DNA of 64,000 nt from assembly GCA_049325095.1 (NCBI GenBank), contig JBMOPO010000032.1, positions 186,001-250,000 on the forward strand. Reading direction: 5' to 3'. The translations under genes were made by a program, and so were the position numbers. The DNA is from JAGPUQ01 sp049325095. GTDB taxonomy: Bacteria > Pseudomonadota > Gammaproteobacteria > Pseudomonadales > Porticoccaceae. Positions 38,000-47,278 of this stretch are shown in pieces (within the stretch, counting starts at the first letter, position 1; every line of letters begins with the position of its first letter). The notes beneath the pieces are model-generated. The model saw only the letters and a list, made by a program, of their open reading frames with translations, ran no database searches and had not been told where the DNA came from.

Positions 38000-39084
38000 C
38001 GGCCGGTCAGCTCCAGGGCCTCGGCCACCGGCCGGCAGGCGATGCGGCTGGCGATCACATTGACGCCCTTGGCGAAGCCCGCGTCGGCGCGCAGGGCGTC
38101 CAGCCCTTGCCGGGCCAGGCGTTGCACATAGGGCAGGGTCGCCTCGGTCAGCGCCAGGGTCGAGAGGCGCGGATAGGCGCCGGGCATATTGGCCACGCAA
38201 TAATGAATCACGCCGTGGCGCTCGAATACCGGATCGTGGTGGGTGGTGGGGCGGGAGGTCTCCACGCAACCCCCCTGGTCGATGCTGACATCCACGATGA
38301 CAGCCCCCGGGGCCATTGTCTGCACCATGCGTTCGCTGATCACCCAGGGGGCCCGCGCCCCGTGCACCAACACCGCGCCGACCACCAGATCGGCGTCGGG
38401 GATTTCCCGGGCAATGGTCTCTGGCGTCGATTCCGCCCAGCGAAACTCGGCCTCGATGAACCTTGCCAGCTCTTCCGGGGTGACCCTGTCCCGGCGGCCC
38501 AGCACCAGGGTCTCGGCGCCCAGCCGGGCGGCCATCCGTGCACTGTGGCGGCCGACCACACCGTCGCCGATCACCACCACCTTGCCGAACCGGCGATCGA
38601 ACAGGCGTCCGGGCAGCAGGCCGCGGCCGCCCGCCGGGCGCGCCAGGTGGTAGGCGCCCATGGTGATCGCCATGTTGCCGGCCACTGCGCTCATCGGCGC
38701 GAGCAGCGGCAGCCGACCGTCGGTGTCTTCCACGGTCTCGTAGGCGATGGCGGTGGTGCCGCTGTCGAGCAGGGCCAGGGTCAGGTTCGGGTCGGCACCC
38801 GCCAGATGCAGGTAGGTGAACAGCATCTGCTGGCCAAACAGTGGGTACTCTTCGGCAATCGGCTCCTTGACCTTGATCACCAGGTCGGTCTGCCAGGCGG
38901 CCTCCCGCTGCACGGTGTCGGCGCCGGCCGCGCGGTAGTCTGCATCGCTGAAACCGGCGCCTGCGCCGGCCCCGGTTTCGACCAGGACGCGGTGTCCTGC
39001 AGCCACCAGCGCCATTGCCCCGGCCGGGCTCAGCGCCACTCGGTATTCGTCGGGTTTGCGTTCCCTGGGTACGCCGATCCGCAT
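37981..39084 (-). CDS. ald: Alanine dehydrogenase
   Basis: NAD-dependent L-alanine/pyruvate oxidoreductase, 367 residues (family about 370). N-terminal MRIGVPRERKPDEYRVALSP, catalytic Lys in VIKVKEP, His in LFTYLHLAG, the Rossmann loop VVVIGDGVVGRHSARMA, and DVSIDQGGCVETSRPTTH are conserved. In the glycine-rich loop the usual GxGxxG reads GDGVVG. The 3' end overlaps trpA by 19 bases tail-to-tail. A possible promoter lies at 39130-39157. Confidence 0.94.
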   Translation of the reverse strand: MRIGVPRERKPDEYRVALSPAGAMALVAAGHRVLVETGAGAGAGFSDADYRAAGADTVQREAAWQTDLVIKVKEPIAEEYPLFGQQMLFTYLHLAGADPNLTLALLDSGTTAIAYETVEDTDGRLPLLAPMSAVAGNMAITMGAYHLARPAGGRGLLPGRLFDRRFGKVVVIGDGVVGRHSARMAARLGAETLVLGRRDRVTPEELARFIEAEFRWAESTPETIAREIPDADLVVGAVLVHGARAPWVISERMVQTMAPGAVIVDVSIDQGGCVETSRPTTHHDPVFERHGVIHYCVANMPGAYPRLSTLALTEATLPYVQRLARQGLDALRADAGFAKGVNVIASRIACRPVAEALELTGRYAPWP

Positions 39085-39129
39085 CGCCTGGCCACTCCCA
39101 CATCTGCGAAGCCGGGGGCTGACATCCAG

Positions 39130-39157
39130 AGCTTAGCGGGCGTATCGGCGGCGTCAA
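39130..39157 (-). promoter_or_regulatory. Candidate sigma70 promoter for ald
   Basis: On the minus strand, TTGACG (39157-39152), a 16-base spacer, and TAAGCT (39135-39130), 46 bases before the ald start. The -35 is good; the -10 is poor. Confidence 0.35.
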
Positions 39158-39214
39158 CGGGAAACCGGCGGCGGCGTTTTCGGTCGAGAGCAGTCCGGGC
39201 AGGGGAGGTGGCAG

Positions 39215-39613
39215 GTGCAGCTGGGGACGCAGTGGAGCGCGGCGGGGCGCGTGGCGCTGGTACTGGCATGCGCCTTGGTGCTGGCAGCCTGCGCCGGGCA
39301 CCGCTACCGCTCCGGTGACGTGATCGTCGATACGCAGGGGGTGGACATGCACGCCTACCATCACGACCTCGAGGAATGCCGGGCCTATGCCGACCAGGTC
39401 GGGGTGGGACGCCGCGCCGCCGGGGGCGCCCTGGCCGGCGCGGTGATCGGTGGTGCCGTGGGCGCCATCGCCGGCGACAGCGATACCGCGGAGCGGACCG
39501 CCGGAGTCGGCGGCGTGGTCGGGGGCACCAAGGGGACCGCCTCCGGCTTGCGCGAGCGCGATCGGGTGGTGAAGAACTGCCTGCGCGGCCGCGGCTACCG
39601 GGTGCTGAATTGA
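39215..39613 (+). CDS. Glycine-zipper outer membrane lipoprotein
   Basis: A 132-residue protein from GTG 39215. A signal peptide ends in the lipobox LAAC (Cys about residue 26), so it is probably a lipoprotein. The middle is a glycine-zipper stretch (AAGGALAGAVIGGAVGAIAG) followed by VGGVVGG, as in SlyB/Rcp-like small lipoproteins, and CLRGRGYRVLN closes it. Cys residues near 55 and 123 could pair. Role unknown, perhaps envelope integrity. Confidence 0.8.
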   Translation: MQLGTQWSAAGRVALVLACALVLAACAGHRYRSGDVIVDTQGVDMHAYHHDLEECRAYADQVGVGRRAAGGALAGAVIGGAVGAIAGDSDTAERTAGVGGVVGGTKGTASGLRERDRVVKNCLRGRGYRVLN

Positions 39614-39678
39614 AGGGGCCCAGGGGTAAGAGGTGGCGCTGTGGTCATCAACCGCAGCTTGAGCGGCTTCGGTTGGGC

Positions 39679-39716
39679 GGGTAGAGTCGGGCGACGACTT
39701 TCGATCCCCTCTACCC
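39679..39716. repeat. Inverted repeat in the leader of the LLM gene
   Basis: Perfect 8-base arms GGGTAGAG and CTCTACCC separated by 22 bases, with an inner TCG/CGA pair possible. It ends 21 bases before the LLM start. It could be an operator or an mRNA hairpin; the sequence does not decide. Confidence 0.45.
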
Positions 39717-39737
39717 TCTCACTCAAGGAGCATTGCG

Positions 39738-40844
39738 ATGGACGTCGGTATCCTGAGCGTCTTTCAGGCCGGTCTGGGTCAGAACCTGACCGACTGGGAG
39801 ATTTACAAGCGCAACCTGCGCATCTGCGATCTGGTCGAGCCGCTGGGTTTCGATTCCCTGTGGGCCGCTGAGCATCACTTCACCGATTACACCATGTGCC
39901 CGAGCGTCACCGAGTTTCTCGCCTACATGGCGGGGCGCACCCAGCGCATCAGGTTGGGCACCGCGGTGCTGATCCTCCCCTGGCACAAGGATCCGGGGCG
40001 CACCGCGGTGGAGATGGCGATGCTCGACAACCTCTCCGACGGGCGTGCCCTGATGGGCTTTGGCCGCGGCATCGGCCGGGTGGAGTACGACGGCTTCGGC
40101 ATTCCCATGGAGGAATCCCGGGCGCGCTTCGACGAGGCCGCACAGATCATCATCCAGGGGCTGGAGACCGGTTTCATCGAGTTCGATGGCCAGTTCTTCA
40201 AGCAGGAGCGGCGCGAACTGCGGCCGCGTCCGTTCAAGTCGTTCAAGGAGCGCCTGTACATGGCCTGCCAGTCGCCGGACTCGGCCGACGTGGTGGCGGA
40301 TCTCGGCGCCACCATGATGATTTTCGCCATTTCACCCTGGGAGACCCGGGCCAGGGACGTGGAGCGCTATCGGGCGCGGTTTCGCCAGGTGCAGGGCCGG
40401 GAGCCGCCGCCGATTGTCGCCAATATCTTCTGCGTGTGCGACGACGACCCCAACCGCGCTGACGAAATGGCCCACAAGCACATGCACGATTACTGGATTT
40501 CCGCCCTCGACCACTACGAGATGGACGGTACCCACTTCAGCGGCAAGCAGGTCTACGACTACTATGCGCGCAGCGCCGCCATCATGCGCGATCGCGGCCG
40601 CGAGTCGGTGGCCGAACTGTTCACCAACAACCAGGTGCACGGCACTCCGGACCGGATTCTGCGCCGGCTGGAGGAGATCCGGGCTCTGGCCGGGCCCATG
40701 CACCTCAACGTATCCTTCAGCTACGGTGGCATGCCCTTCGACTACGCCGAGCGCAGCATGCGCCTGTTCAGTCGCGAGGTGCTGCCGGAACTGCGCCAGT
40801 GGGCCTGCGAGCCGCCGGGCCGGCAGAGTCGCGCCAGCGCCTGA
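39738..40844 (+). CDS. LLM-class flavin-dependent oxidoreductase
   Basis: A 368-residue luciferase-like TIM-barrel monooxygenase using reduced flavin. Landmarks: FDSLWAAEHHFTDYTMCPS near residue 38, IRLGTAVLILPWHKDP, LSDGRALMGFGRGIGRVEY, and the C-terminal GTPDRILRRLEEI. It resembles bacterial luciferase alpha-like alkanal or terpenoid monooxygenases; the substrate is unknown. RBS AAGGAG precedes ATG 39738. It stands between hairpins and is probably a single-gene unit. Confidence 0.9.
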   Translation: MDVGILSVFQAGLGQNLTDWEIYKRNLRICDLVEPLGFDSLWAAEHHFTDYTMCPSVTEFLAYMAGRTQRIRLGTAVLILPWHKDPGRTAVEMAMLDNLSDGRALMGFGRGIGRVEYDGFGIPMEESRARFDEAAQIIIQGLETGFIEFDGQFFKQERRELRPRPFKSFKERLYMACQSPDSADVVADLGATMMIFAISPWETRARDVERYRARFRQVQGREPPPIVANIFCVCDDDPNRADEMAHKHMHDYWISALDHYEMDGTHFSGKQVYDYYARSAAIMRDRGRESVAELFTNNQVHGTPDRILRRLEEIRALAGPMHLNVSFSYGGMPFDYAERSMRLFSREVLPELRQWACEPPGRQSRASA

Positions 40845-40891
40845 TTGGGGTTGATCGGCGGACCCTCCCCGGACCGCGGCGGGGGACAGGG

Positions 40892-40924
40892 GCCGGGATC
40901 GGCCGTCAGGGTGCCGATCCCGGC
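40892..40924. terminator. Perfect 12-bp inverted repeat after the LLM gene
   Basis: GCCGGGATCGGC and GCCGATCCCGGC flank a 9-base loop. No T-run follows, so it may act as a Rho-dependent or pausing structure, or an mRNA-protecting hairpin, more than a classical terminator. Confidence 0.5.
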
Positions 40925-40984
40925 GTCGCTGCGCCGCGGCACGCCTCGCCACCCTCCTGGGCTGGAACCAATCCCGGGATTTGA

Positions 40985-41099
40985 GTCCCTCTTTATCCGG
41001 CCCGTTGCACTGGATTTTTGTCAGGGGAATCGATTTAATTGAACAAACATAATTTCCAGTAATGATGAATTGGGCTGATCAATAACTTCGGGGGATATC
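40985..41099 (+). promoter_or_regulatory. AT-rich leader of the amidohydrolase gene
   Basis: This stretch is much richer in A and T than the rest of the window (for instance GATTTAATTGAACAAACATAA at 41031-41051). It probably holds the promoter, but no -35/-10 pair with good spacing stands out. GGGGGAT lies just before the ATG at 41100. Confidence 0.4.
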
Positions 41100-42839
41100 A
41101 TGGCCGATTTCGATACCATCATCAGGGGCGGGACCATCGTCGATGGCACCCGTCATCGGGAGCGTTTTGTCGGAGATCTGGGCATCAAGGGCGGTCTGAT
41201 CGCAGCGATCACGGGCGCCGGCGGCCTGTCTGGGCGGAGCGCCGACAAGATCATCGATGCCGAGGGGCTGGTCGTCGCGCCGGGCTTTGTCGATCTGCAT
41301 ACCCACTACGACGGCCAGATCCTCTGGGATCCCTACGCGAGCTGTTCAAGCTGGCATGGGGTGACATCCGTGGCCATTGGCAACTGCGGTTTCGGATTCG
41401 CGCCGACTCATCCCGAGCAGCGCGAGCGCATGATGCTGTCGATGGAGCGGGTGGAAGCCATTCCCCTCGCCACCATGAAAGCCGGCATGGATTGGGACTG
41501 GGAGACCTTCCCGCAATGGCTCGACTCCCTTGAGCGCCGTCCCAAGGGGATCAACGTGATGAGCTTCGTCCCGCTCAATCCCCTGATGATCTACGTGATG
41601 GGCGTGGATGCAGCCAAGACGCGTGACCCTGACGAGCGTGAACTGAAAGAAATGCTGCGGTTGATGGAGGAGTCCCTCGACGCCGGCGGCGTCGGTTTTT
41701 CCATGCAGCGTTTGGGCGATGGTTTTACCTCCGTGCAGCGCGACTATGACGGCACCCCGATGCCGACGGACACCATGTCCGACGAGCTCTGCCTGGCTTT
41801 CGCGCGCATCCTGAAGCGGCGCGGTCAGGGTTTCATCCAGCTGACCCAGGCCAAGAACGAATTCACTGCCGATCTCGATTTCGGCCTCAAACTGGCGGAA
41901 GCTTCCGATGCCCCAGTGCTGTGGAACGCCGTCCAGGTCAACGAGCGCCATCCCCACCAGCATCGCCGCATGCTCAAGTGGGTCAACGAGGCGCGCGAGA
42001 AAGGGCTCAAAATCTGGATGCAGGCGATCACCACGCCCAACGACATGCGCTTCAAGCTGGACAACTTCAATTTGTTCGACGGCAACGGCGCCTGGCGCGA
42101 TGTCACCATCGGCGATGTTCCGACCCGCATCCGCAAGATGCAGGATCCGAAGTTGCGTGAAGCGGTGCGTCACGACTATGACTTTGGCAGTGCGCCGTTC
42201 GTCAGTGGCCCGATCGCGGAAATCGTCGTGGACTCGGTCGCCAATCCGGAAAACCGGAAATATGTAGGCCTGACCATTGCCCAGTTGGGTGTGGCCATGA
42301 ATCGCCACCCGGCCGACGCGATGCTTGATCTCGCCATCAGCGAGCAGTTGCAGACGGTCTTTTATGTGGTGCCCTTTAACTATCGCAAAGATCTGCTCGA
42401 CGAAATTCTCCAGAACGAATGGACCGTTCCCGGCGTATCGGATGGCGGTGCCCACACCAAATTTCTCAACTTTGGCCGTTATCCGACCAACATGCTTCAG
42501 GACCTGGTGCGCGAGCGTGGGTCCTATACGCTCGAAGAAGCGCATTACCGGCTGGCCGCACTGCCCGCGATGGCGGCGGGTTTCAGTGATCGGGGTACGC
42601 TTGAAGTCGGCCGAGCCGCTGATATCGTGGTCTACGACTACGAGAATTTGCGGATGCTGCCCGCCGAGATCGTCCATGATCTGCCGGGCAACGAGTGGCG
42701 CTATGTCGAAAAAGCCGAAGGCTACCGCTATACCATCGTCAATGGCGAGGTAACCTTTGTCGACGGCGTCTGCACCGGCGCTGTTCCGGGCAAGTTGCTG
42801 CGGCACGGGAAGGCTGCGGATATGTCGAGCGCTGCCTGA
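41100..42839 (+). CDS. N-acyl-D-amino-acid deacylase-type amidohydrolase
   Basis: A 579-residue metal-dependent amidohydrolase of the D-aminoacylase/dihydroorotase-like group. The metal-binding HxH is in VDLHTHYDGQ near residues 66-68; GNCGFGFAP, and the late catalytic Asp in VSDGGAHTKF near 448, are typical. N-terminal IIRGGTIVDGT and C-terminal GRAADIVVYD are the beta-sandwich ends. Real D-aminoacylases are usually about 480-500 residues, so this belongs to a longer subfamily with unknown substrate. It uses slightly more A/T-ending codons than neighbours. A strong terminator follows. Confidence 0.88.
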   Translation: MADFDTIIRGGTIVDGTRHRERFVGDLGIKGGLIAAITGAGGLSGRSADKIIDAEGLVVAPGFVDLHTHYDGQILWDPYASCSSWHGVTSVAIGNCGFGFAPTHPEQRERMMLSMERVEAIPLATMKAGMDWDWETFPQWLDSLERRPKGINVMSFVPLNPLMIYVMGVDAAKTRDPDERELKEMLRLMEESLDAGGVGFSMQRLGDGFTSVQRDYDGTPMPTDTMSDELCLAFARILKRRGQGFIQLTQAKNEFTADLDFGLKLAEASDAPVLWNAVQVNERHPHQHRRMLKWVNEAREKGLKIWMQAITTPNDMRFKLDNFNLFDGNGAWRDVTIGDVPTRIRKMQDPKLREAVRHDYDFGSAPFVSGPIAEIVVDSVANPENRKYVGLTIAQLGVAMNRHPADAMLDLAISEQLQTVFYVVPFNYRKDLLDEILQNEWTVPGVSDGGAHTKFLNFGRYPTNMLQDLVRERGSYTLEEAHYRLAALPAMAAGFSDRGTLEVGRAADIVVYDYENLRMLPAEIVHDLPGNEWRYVEKAEGYRYTIVNGEVTFVDGVCTGAVPGKLLRHGKAADMSSAA

Positions 42840-42864
42840 TCCCGGTTTCAACGGGGGATCGGCG

Positions 42865-42892
42865 AGGCCGGGGCGCAAGCTCCGGCCTTTTT
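42865..42892 (+). terminator. Rho-independent terminator after the amidohydrolase
   Basis: A 10-bp stem AGGCCGGGGC/GCTCCGGCCT (one G-U pair) with a GCAA tetraloop, followed directly by TTTT. Confidence 0.85.
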
Positions 42893-42919
42893 CGCTGCCT
42901 GATGGGGCGGGGCGTGCGG

Positions 42920-42948
42920 TTGCTTCGGGTCCAGGCATCCCATAGAAT
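42920..42948 (+). promoter_or_regulatory. Sigma70-like promoter of the tRNA-tuf-secE-nusG unit
   Basis: TTGCTT at 42920-42925, a 17-base spacer, and TAGAAT at 42943-42948, 26 bases before tRNA-Thr. Placed right after the amidohydrolase terminator. Confidence 0.7.
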
Positions 42949-42973
42949 CGCCGTCCGCTTTTGCCTGTGCCGC

Positions 42974-43049
42974 GCTGGCGTAGCTCAGTTGGTAGAGCAG
43001 CTGACTTGTAATCAGCAGGTCGGGGGTTCGACTCCTCTCGCCAGCTCCA
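42974..43049 (+). tRNA. tRNA-Thr (TGT)
   Basis: 76 bases with encoded CCA. Acceptor GCTGGCG/CGCCAGC, anticodon stem CTGAC region with loop TTGTAA giving TGT. First of four clustered tRNAs before tuf, as in the E. coli thrU-tyrU-glyT-thrT-tufB operon. Confidence 0.95.
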
Positions 43050-43123
43050 GGGCCGGCGGGGCCGGGAGCCGCTTGGCTGTTGACAACTGGGGGGCAATGG
43101 TACAGAGTACCCCGCTTTTTCCG

Positions 43124-43207
43124 GAGGGGTTCCCGAGTGGCCAAAGGGATCAGACTGTAAATCTGACGCGCAAGCTTCGGTGGTTCGAATCCACCCCCCT
43201 CCACCAA
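43124..43207 (+). tRNA. tRNA-Tyr (GTA)
   Basis: 84 bases with encoded CCA and a long variable arm, as expected for tRNA-Tyr. Acceptor GGAGGGG/CCCCTCC, anticodon loop CTGTAAA (GTA), T-arm GGTGG/CCACC. Confidence 0.95.
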
Positions 43208-43293
43208 AGTGAATGCGAACCCTGGGCTCGGCCCGGGCGAGGCGGATCCGGGTCGCCCGACCTGCGCGTCGGACGGGCAGTGGGTCGGTTCGC

Positions 43294-43367
<74 letters not shown>

Positions 43368-43402
43368 AGTGTCAGAAGAGGATTTTCAGGTCACAGGGTT
43401 TG

Positions 43403-43478
<76 letters not shown>

Positions 43479-43491
43479 CTATGACGCCGGG

Positions 43492-43522
43492 CGCCGAGCA
43501 GCGGGGCCGCGCGGCGTTTTTT
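43492..43522 (+). terminator. Attenuator-like hairpin with six T between tRNA-Thr and tuf
   Basis: CGCCG/CGGCG outer arms enclose GCGG/CCGC, followed by TTTTTT at 43517-43522. It lies 14 bases after the last tRNA of the cluster and 52 before the tuf start, so it could uncouple tuf from tRNA transcription. Confidence 0.6.
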
Positions 43523-43574
43523 GACGTTTCGCCATTCGTTTCGCAAACAGGGCCAATGCCGGGAGATACACACT

Positions 43575-44770
<1,196 letters not shown>

Positions 44771-44808
44771 CGACGGTTGGCGCAGGTCGCATGACGATTC
44801 CTGGATAC

Positions 44809-44884
44809 AGGCCAGTAGTTCAATTGGTAGAGCACCGGTCTCCAAAACCGGGGGTTGGGGGTTCGAGTCCCTCCTGGCCTGCCA
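44809..44884 (+). tRNA. tRNA-Trp (CCA)
   Basis: 76 bases with encoded CCA. Acceptor AGGCCAG/CTGGCCT, anticodon loop TCTCCAAAA region giving CCA, discriminator G. Between tuf and secE, the standard place in many gammaproteobacteria. Confidence 0.95.
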
Positions 44885-44933
44885 GCATTCACCCACAGCC
44901 AAACCTGGCGTTGCGTAACCCAAAGAGCCGGAC

Positions 44934-45314
44934 ATGGCGGTGAGTGGATCCAAGCAGGATTCTCAGGGCAGCAGTGCGCAGGACCGGTTGAAATGGCTGG
45001 TGGTCGCCCTGCTGCTGGGCGGGGCCATTTACGGCAATTTCCACTTTGGTGGGTGGCCGCTCCTGTACCGGGTGCTGGGTCTGGTGGCGATTACCGGTGT
45101 CGCGGTGGCCATCGCTGCCCAGACTGCGCGCGGAGCCGCCTTGTGGGAACTGCTCAAGGGCGCCAACATGGAGCGTCGGCGGGTGGTGTGGCCCAATCGG
45201 CAGGAGCGCAATCAGACCACCTTGGTGGTGCTGGGGTTCATTCTGATCATGGCCCTGCTGCTGTGGGGCTTGGATTCGCTGTTCGGTTGGCTCGTCTCTC
45301 TGATCATGGGCTAG
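44934..45314 (+). CDS. secE: Preprotein translocase subunit SecE
   Basis: A 126-residue three-helix SecE, as in E. coli (127 residues), part of the SecYEG channel. Two helices near residues 20-35 and 45-62 precede the conserved amphipathic region LLKGANMERRRVVWPNRQERNQTT and the last helix VLGFILIMALLLWGLDSLF. Nine bases later nusG begins. Confidence 0.95.
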   Translation: MAVSGSKQDSQGSSAQDRLKWLVVALLLGGAIYGNFHFGGWPLLYRVLGLVAITGVAVAIAAQTARGAALWELLKGANMERRRVVWPNRQERNQTTLVVLGFILIMALLLWGLDSLFGWLVSLIMG

Positions 45315-45322
45315 GTGGGCTG

Positions 45323-45859
45323 ATGTCATCGAAGCGTTGGTATGTCGTGCACGCGTACTCCGGCCATGAGAAGAAGGTGGCCGCGGCGCTGCGCGAACGC
45401 ATTGCCCGAGCCGGAATGCAGGAGTTCTTCGGTGATATCCTGGTGCCTATTGAAGAGGTCGTCGAGATGCGTGGCGGCCAAAAGCGCAAGAGCGAGCGAA
45501 AGTTTTTCCCCGGCTATGTTCTGGTGCAGATGGAGCTCAACGACGAGACTTGGCACTTGGTCAAGGAGACCCCGCGGGTCATGGGTTTCATCGGCGGCAA
45601 GGCTGACAAACCAGCGCCGATCACCGATCGTGAGGCCGCCGCCATCCTGCGCCAGGTGCAGGATTCCGAGGAGAAGCCGCGACCCAAAACGGTGTTCGAG
45701 CCCGGTGAACTGGTGCGCGTGGTAGATGGACCCTTCAATGACTTCAGCGCCACTGTGGAGGAAGTCAATTACGAAAAGAACCGGCTGCGGGTGGCGGTCA
45801 TGATTTTTGGTCGCTCGACTCCGGTCGAGCTCGAATTCAATCAGGTCGAAAAGGCCTGA
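45323..45859 (+). CDS. nusG: Transcription termination/antitermination protein NusG
   Basis: A 178-residue NusG: N-terminal NGN domain (KRWYVVHAYSGHEKKVAAAL; KFFPGYVLVQMEL) that binds RNA polymerase, and a C-terminal KOW domain (FEPGELVRVVDGPFNDFSATVEEV) that binds Rho or S10. Co-directional with secE and rplK. Start ATG 45323. Confidence 0.97.
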   Translation: MSSKRWYVVHAYSGHEKKVAAALRERIARAGMQEFFGDILVPIEEVVEMRGGQKRKSERKFFPGYVLVQMELNDETWHLVKETPRVMGFIGGKADKPAPITDREAAAILRQVQDSEEKPRPKTVFEPGELVRVVDGPFNDFSATVEEVNYEKNRLRVAVMIFGRSTPVELEFNQVEKA

Positions 45860-45932
45860 CTCAACCTAGGGGAGCCGGTGACGGGAGCGATCGGTCGCGC
45901 CCCGAGGCGTTCGAACCCAGAGGAGCTGTGCA

Positions 45933-46364
45933 GTGGCAAAGAAAATCGAAGCCTATGTCAGGCTGCAGGTAAAGGCCGGTCAAGCCAACCCCAGCCCTCC
46001 CGTCGGCCCGGCACTGGGCCAGCGCGGGGTCAATATCATGGAGTTCTGCAAGGCCTTCAATGCCCAAACCCAGGGCATGGAGGCAGGATTGCCGATCCCG
46101 GTGGTGATCACGGTCTACAGCGACCGCAGTTTCACCTTTGTCATGAAAACGCCGCCGGCATCCGTATTGCTGCGCAAGGCGGCCGGCATCGAGAGTGGCA
46201 GTGCGCGCCCCAACACCCAAAAGGTGGGCAAGGTTACCTTGGCTCAGATAAAGGACATCGCCACCCAAAAGAGCCCGGACCTGACCGCGGCAAGCCTGGA
46301 CGCGGCGGTGCGCACCATTGCCGGGACCGCCCGCTCCATGGGCCTTGAAGTGGAGGGTGTATGA
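45933..46364 (+). CDS. rplK: 50S ribosomal protein L11
   Basis: 143 residues from GTG 45933 with GAGGAGC upstream. The N-terminal KIEAYVRLQVKAGQANPSPP, the proline region VGPALGQRGVNIMEFCKAFN and the RNA-binding C-terminal domain are standard. It forms the GTPase-associated centre with L10 and L7/L12. Overlaps rplA by four bases. Confidence 0.98.
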   Translation: MAKKIEAYVRLQVKAGQANPSPPVGPALGQRGVNIMEFCKAFNAQTQGMEAGLPIPVVITVYSDRSFTFVMKTPPASVLLRKAAGIESGSARPNTQKVGKVTLAQIKDIATQKSPDLTAASLDAAVRTIAGTARSMGLEVEGV

Positions 46365-47059
46365 TGGCCCGCCTTTCCAAACGGCAGCGGATCATTCGGG
46401 AACGGGTTCAGCCCGGAAGGCTCTACCCCATCGAGGAGGCGGTGCAGTTGTTGCAGGGCCTTCCCCCGGCCAGGTTCACCGAGACGGTGGAGGTGGCGAT
46501 CAATTTGGGGGTGGACCCCCGCAAATCCGACCAGGCGGTTCGAGGGGCATCTACCCTGCCCCACGGCACGGGCAAGACCGTGCGCGTGGCCGTGTTTGCC
46601 CAAGGGGCGGCGGCCGAGGCTGCCAAAGCGGCCGGGGCCGACCTGGTGGGCATGGAGGATCTGGCGGAGCGGATCAAAGGTGGAGAGATGGACTTTGGCG
46701 TGGTCATTGCCAGTCCCGACGCCATGCGCGTGGTCGGCCAGCTCGGACAGATTCTCGGGCCGCGGGGTCTGATGCCCAACCCCAAGACGGGTACCGTGAC
46801 CCCGGATGTCGCGACCGCCGTAAAGAACGCCAAGGCCGGTCAGGTACGCTTTCGCGCCGACCGCAATGGCATCATCCACGGCGGAATCGGCAGCGTGCGA
46901 TTTGAAGCGACCGCGCTCAAGGAGAACATCGAGGCCCTGCTCGCCGATCTGGTCAAGGTAAAGCCTCCCTCGGCGAAAGGTGTATATGTAAAGAAGGTGA
47001 CCGTGTCGACCACCATGGGCCCCGGGCTCCAGGTCGATCTGTCATCACTGGCGTATTGA
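46361..47059 (+). CDS. rplA: 50S ribosomal protein L1
   Basis: 232 residues from ATG 46361, or 231 from the second ATG. Contains TVEVAINLGVDPRKSDQAVRG and LGPRGLMPNPKTGTV, typical of L1. In E. coli L1 represses its own L11-L1 message. Coupled to rplK by ATGA. Confidence 0.98.
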   Translation: MMARLSKRQRIIRERVQPGRLYPIEEAVQLLQGLPPARFTETVEVAINLGVDPRKSDQAVRGASTLPHGTGKTVRVAVFAQGAAAEAAKAAGADLVGMEDLAERIKGGEMDFGVVIASPDAMRVVGQLGQILGPRGLMPNPKTGTVTPDVATAVKNAKAGQVRFRADRNGIIHGGIGSVRFEATALKENIEALLADLVKVKPPSAKGVYVKKVTVSTTMGPGLQVDLSSLAY

Positions 47060-47102
47060 CACGACTTTGGGGTCAGGGGGTCGTAGATTCCCCTCGGCCG
47101 TT

Positions 47103-47180
47103 AAAGACCGCTGGTGCCCGGCAGGGCTTAAGGGAATTCGCTCAATTGCAGCGGATTCCGCCCGCGTAGACGGTGTGACC
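47103..47180 (+). ncRNA. Ribosomal protein L10 leader (autoregulatory element)
   Basis: The 219-base gap before rplJ contains AAAGACCGCTGGTG, a short loop with GCTTAA, then GGATTCCGCCCGCGTAGACG, closely resembling the conserved L10-L12 binding leader of gammaproteobacteria. The L10(L12) complex would bind it and lower rplJL translation. Boundaries are approximate. Confidence 0.7.
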
Positions 47181-47278
47181 CAATTCAGTTTGCCGACTGG
47201 ATTAGTCCACCCACAAGTTGTCGGCTGTGGCCGGCAGTTGACCGGCCTCGAAGCCGGTTGAGTCCAGGAGGAGACCTG

